Below the pieces are notes generated by a model. The model made no database searches. It had not been told where the DNA came from and saw nothing but the letters and a program-made list of their open reading frames with translations. Source: Armatimonadota bacterium (GTDB lineage: Bacteria; Armatimonadota; SYMT01). Taken from it: DNA of 7,013 bases. The stretch is taken from assembly GCA_020696885.1 (NCBI GenBank), contig JAJFMS010000171.1:1-7013 (forward strand), in the 5' to 3' direction. Position numbers and translations under genes: made by a program. Positions 6,458 through 7,013 of the stretch are shown here, one piece after another (position 1 is the stretch's first letter; each line of letters starts with the position of its first letter).

Positions 6458-6481
6458 GAGTAAGAGTAAGAGGAAGAGTAA
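6458..6481. repeat. Hexamer tandem repeat, four units of GAGTAA
   Basis: Four adjacent hexamers read GAGTAA, GAGTAA, GAGGAA, GAGTAA (one substitution in the third). The tract is all-purine apart from the T of each GAGTAA and directly follows the hairpin after the peptidase gene. From here to 6780 I recognise no gene; short open frames on both strands lack ribosome binding sites and family motifs. Confidence 0.85.
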
Positions 6482-6780
6482 GATTCTAGGCGTGGACCGG
6501 AGCGGGCGAGCTCTCACACTCCCCTGCTGTGGAAATACTGTGCTGGGTGCTCATTCCAACCGGCGTCGCACCCGCCACGCTGGTGCCAGCACCCGGGTGC
6601 GGCTTGGCCGAAGGGTTGACGAACCTCGAGGACACCGGCGGTCTGGCGACACGCCGGCTACAGTGAACGCGAGCATCGTTCCGCGGTGAGACTGCTCGTC
6701 CCAAGCGGCGTCGAACTCCCGCTATGCGACAGTACTGAGGTTTGCGTCACCGGGGGTGGGCCATCGGCCCTTGATCGCTA

Positions 6781-6817
6781 AACACCTGAACACCTGAACA
6801 CCTGAACACCTGAACAC
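6781..6817. repeat. Octamer tandem repeat, 4.6 perfect units of AACACCTG
   Basis: Four exact copies (6781-6788, 6789-6796, 6797-6804, 6805-6812) are followed by a fifth partial AACAC. The tract lies about 70 bp upstream of the oxidoreductase start, in the region where its promoter or leader should be. Perfect copies suggest recent or ongoing slippage. Confidence 0.95.
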
Positions 6818-6844
6818 GGGGAAGGTCCCCGGCGCTCCGGCGCC
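6818..6844 (+). other. Two adjacent small hairpins in the oxidoreductase leader
   Basis: GGGG (6818-6821) can pair with CCCC (6827-6830) around a 5-nt loop. GGCGC (6831-6835) pairs with GCGCC (6840-6844) around a TCCG tetraloop. They sit between the octamer repeat and the ribosome binding site, with no following T-run. The stems are short and the role is unknown. Confidence 0.4.
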
Positions 6845-6886
6845 CAACCCGTGATGAGGTCATTCGAATCGATCGGGAGGTGGGTG

Positions 6887-7013
6887 GTGAACGTTGGGAT
6901 CATCGGTGCCGGAGGGATTGCGCAGAAGCTGCACCTGCCGCAGATCGCGCAACTTTCGGACCTGCGGGTGACGCACGTCTGCGGGCGTAAGGAGAGCCGC
7001 CTCCGTACCCTTG
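6887..7013 (+). CDS. Gfo/Idh/MocA-family oxidoreductase, N-terminal part (runs off the right edge)
   Basis: The visible 42 residues begin with a beta strand and dinucleotide-binding turn, NVGIIGAGGIAQKLHLP. This is the NAD(P)-binding Rossmann start typical of Gfo/Idh/MocA sugar or inositol dehydrogenases, including the histidine/proline after the first helix. The strand LRVTHVCGRK follows, where the cofactor ribose is normally bound. The GTG at 6887 is chosen because GGGAGG (6875-6880) lies 6 nt before it. In-frame GTG 6851, ATG 6854 and GTG 6884 are possible but place the binding site inside or too close, and would add residues before the natural start of the fold. The substrate cannot be inferred from this fragment. 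The upstream leader carries the octamer repeat and two small hairpins. Confidence 0.88.
   Translation, partial: MNVGIIGAGGIAQKLHLPQIAQLSDLRVTHVCGRKESRLRTL

Noticed and set aside
6616..6644. TTGACG at 6616-6621 as the -35 of a promoter for the oxidoreductase
   Set aside because: No -10-like sequence is found 16-18 nt downstream, and it lies over 240 bp from the gene.
6486..6704. Small genes on either strand in the gap after the peptidase
   Set aside because: Both frames lack recognisable domains, ribosome binding sites and codon patterns like those of neighbouring genes.

Overview
High-GC bacterial chromosome. Coding regions favour G/C at third positions, start codons are mixed (ATG and GTG), and the genes are ordinary housekeeping or metabolic families. 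A bacterial RRM protein next to a DEAD-box helicase, an M32 carboxypeptidase and a Gfo/Idh/MocA oxidoreductase would fit Armatimonadota, Chloroflexota or a similar deep-branching phylum. This placement is only an impression; no rRNA or marker gene is present. I see no phage, IS element, CRISPR array, tRNA or rRNA.

Layout. At 2-229 there may be the 3' end of a membrane protein, weakly LptF/LptG-like. From about 257 to 665 the DNA is gene-free and holds a decayed tandem repeat with a 187-bp period. Next comes a compact minus-strand unit that reads right to left: candidate promoter (3226-3255), a leader containing a complete intrinsic terminator (3128-3170), a small RRM RNA-binding protein (2678-3028, GTG start), an intergenic stem-loop pair without a U-tract (2593-2636), a DEAD-box RNA helicase with a C-terminal DbpA-type RNA-binding domain (743-2530), and a strong terminator (675-715). 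This looks like a two-gene RNA-chaperone/helicase operon, probably of the cold-shock type, whose leader invites an attenuation model.

To the right, a plus-strand pentapeptide-repeat gene (about 3381-3826) is split by a one-base frameshift at 3615-3617. It converges on a minus-strand class IV PLP aminotransferase (3858-4742), which is divergent from an intact M32 metallocarboxypeptidase (4900-6402). After the carboxypeptidase lie about 480 bp without a recognisable gene. They contain a 12-bp GC hairpin, a GAGTAA hexamer tandem repeat, an AACACCTG octamer tandem repeat and two small hairpins. Then a Gfo/Idh/MocA oxidoreductase begins (6887) and runs off the right edge.

The most interesting items are the terminator inside the RRM leader, the 187-bp tandem repeat, the frameshifted pentapeptide gene, and the octamer microsatellite just upstream of the oxidoreductase. 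I do not see a clearly novel multi-gene system; the RRM-helicase operon with its structured leader is the best candidate for follow-up.
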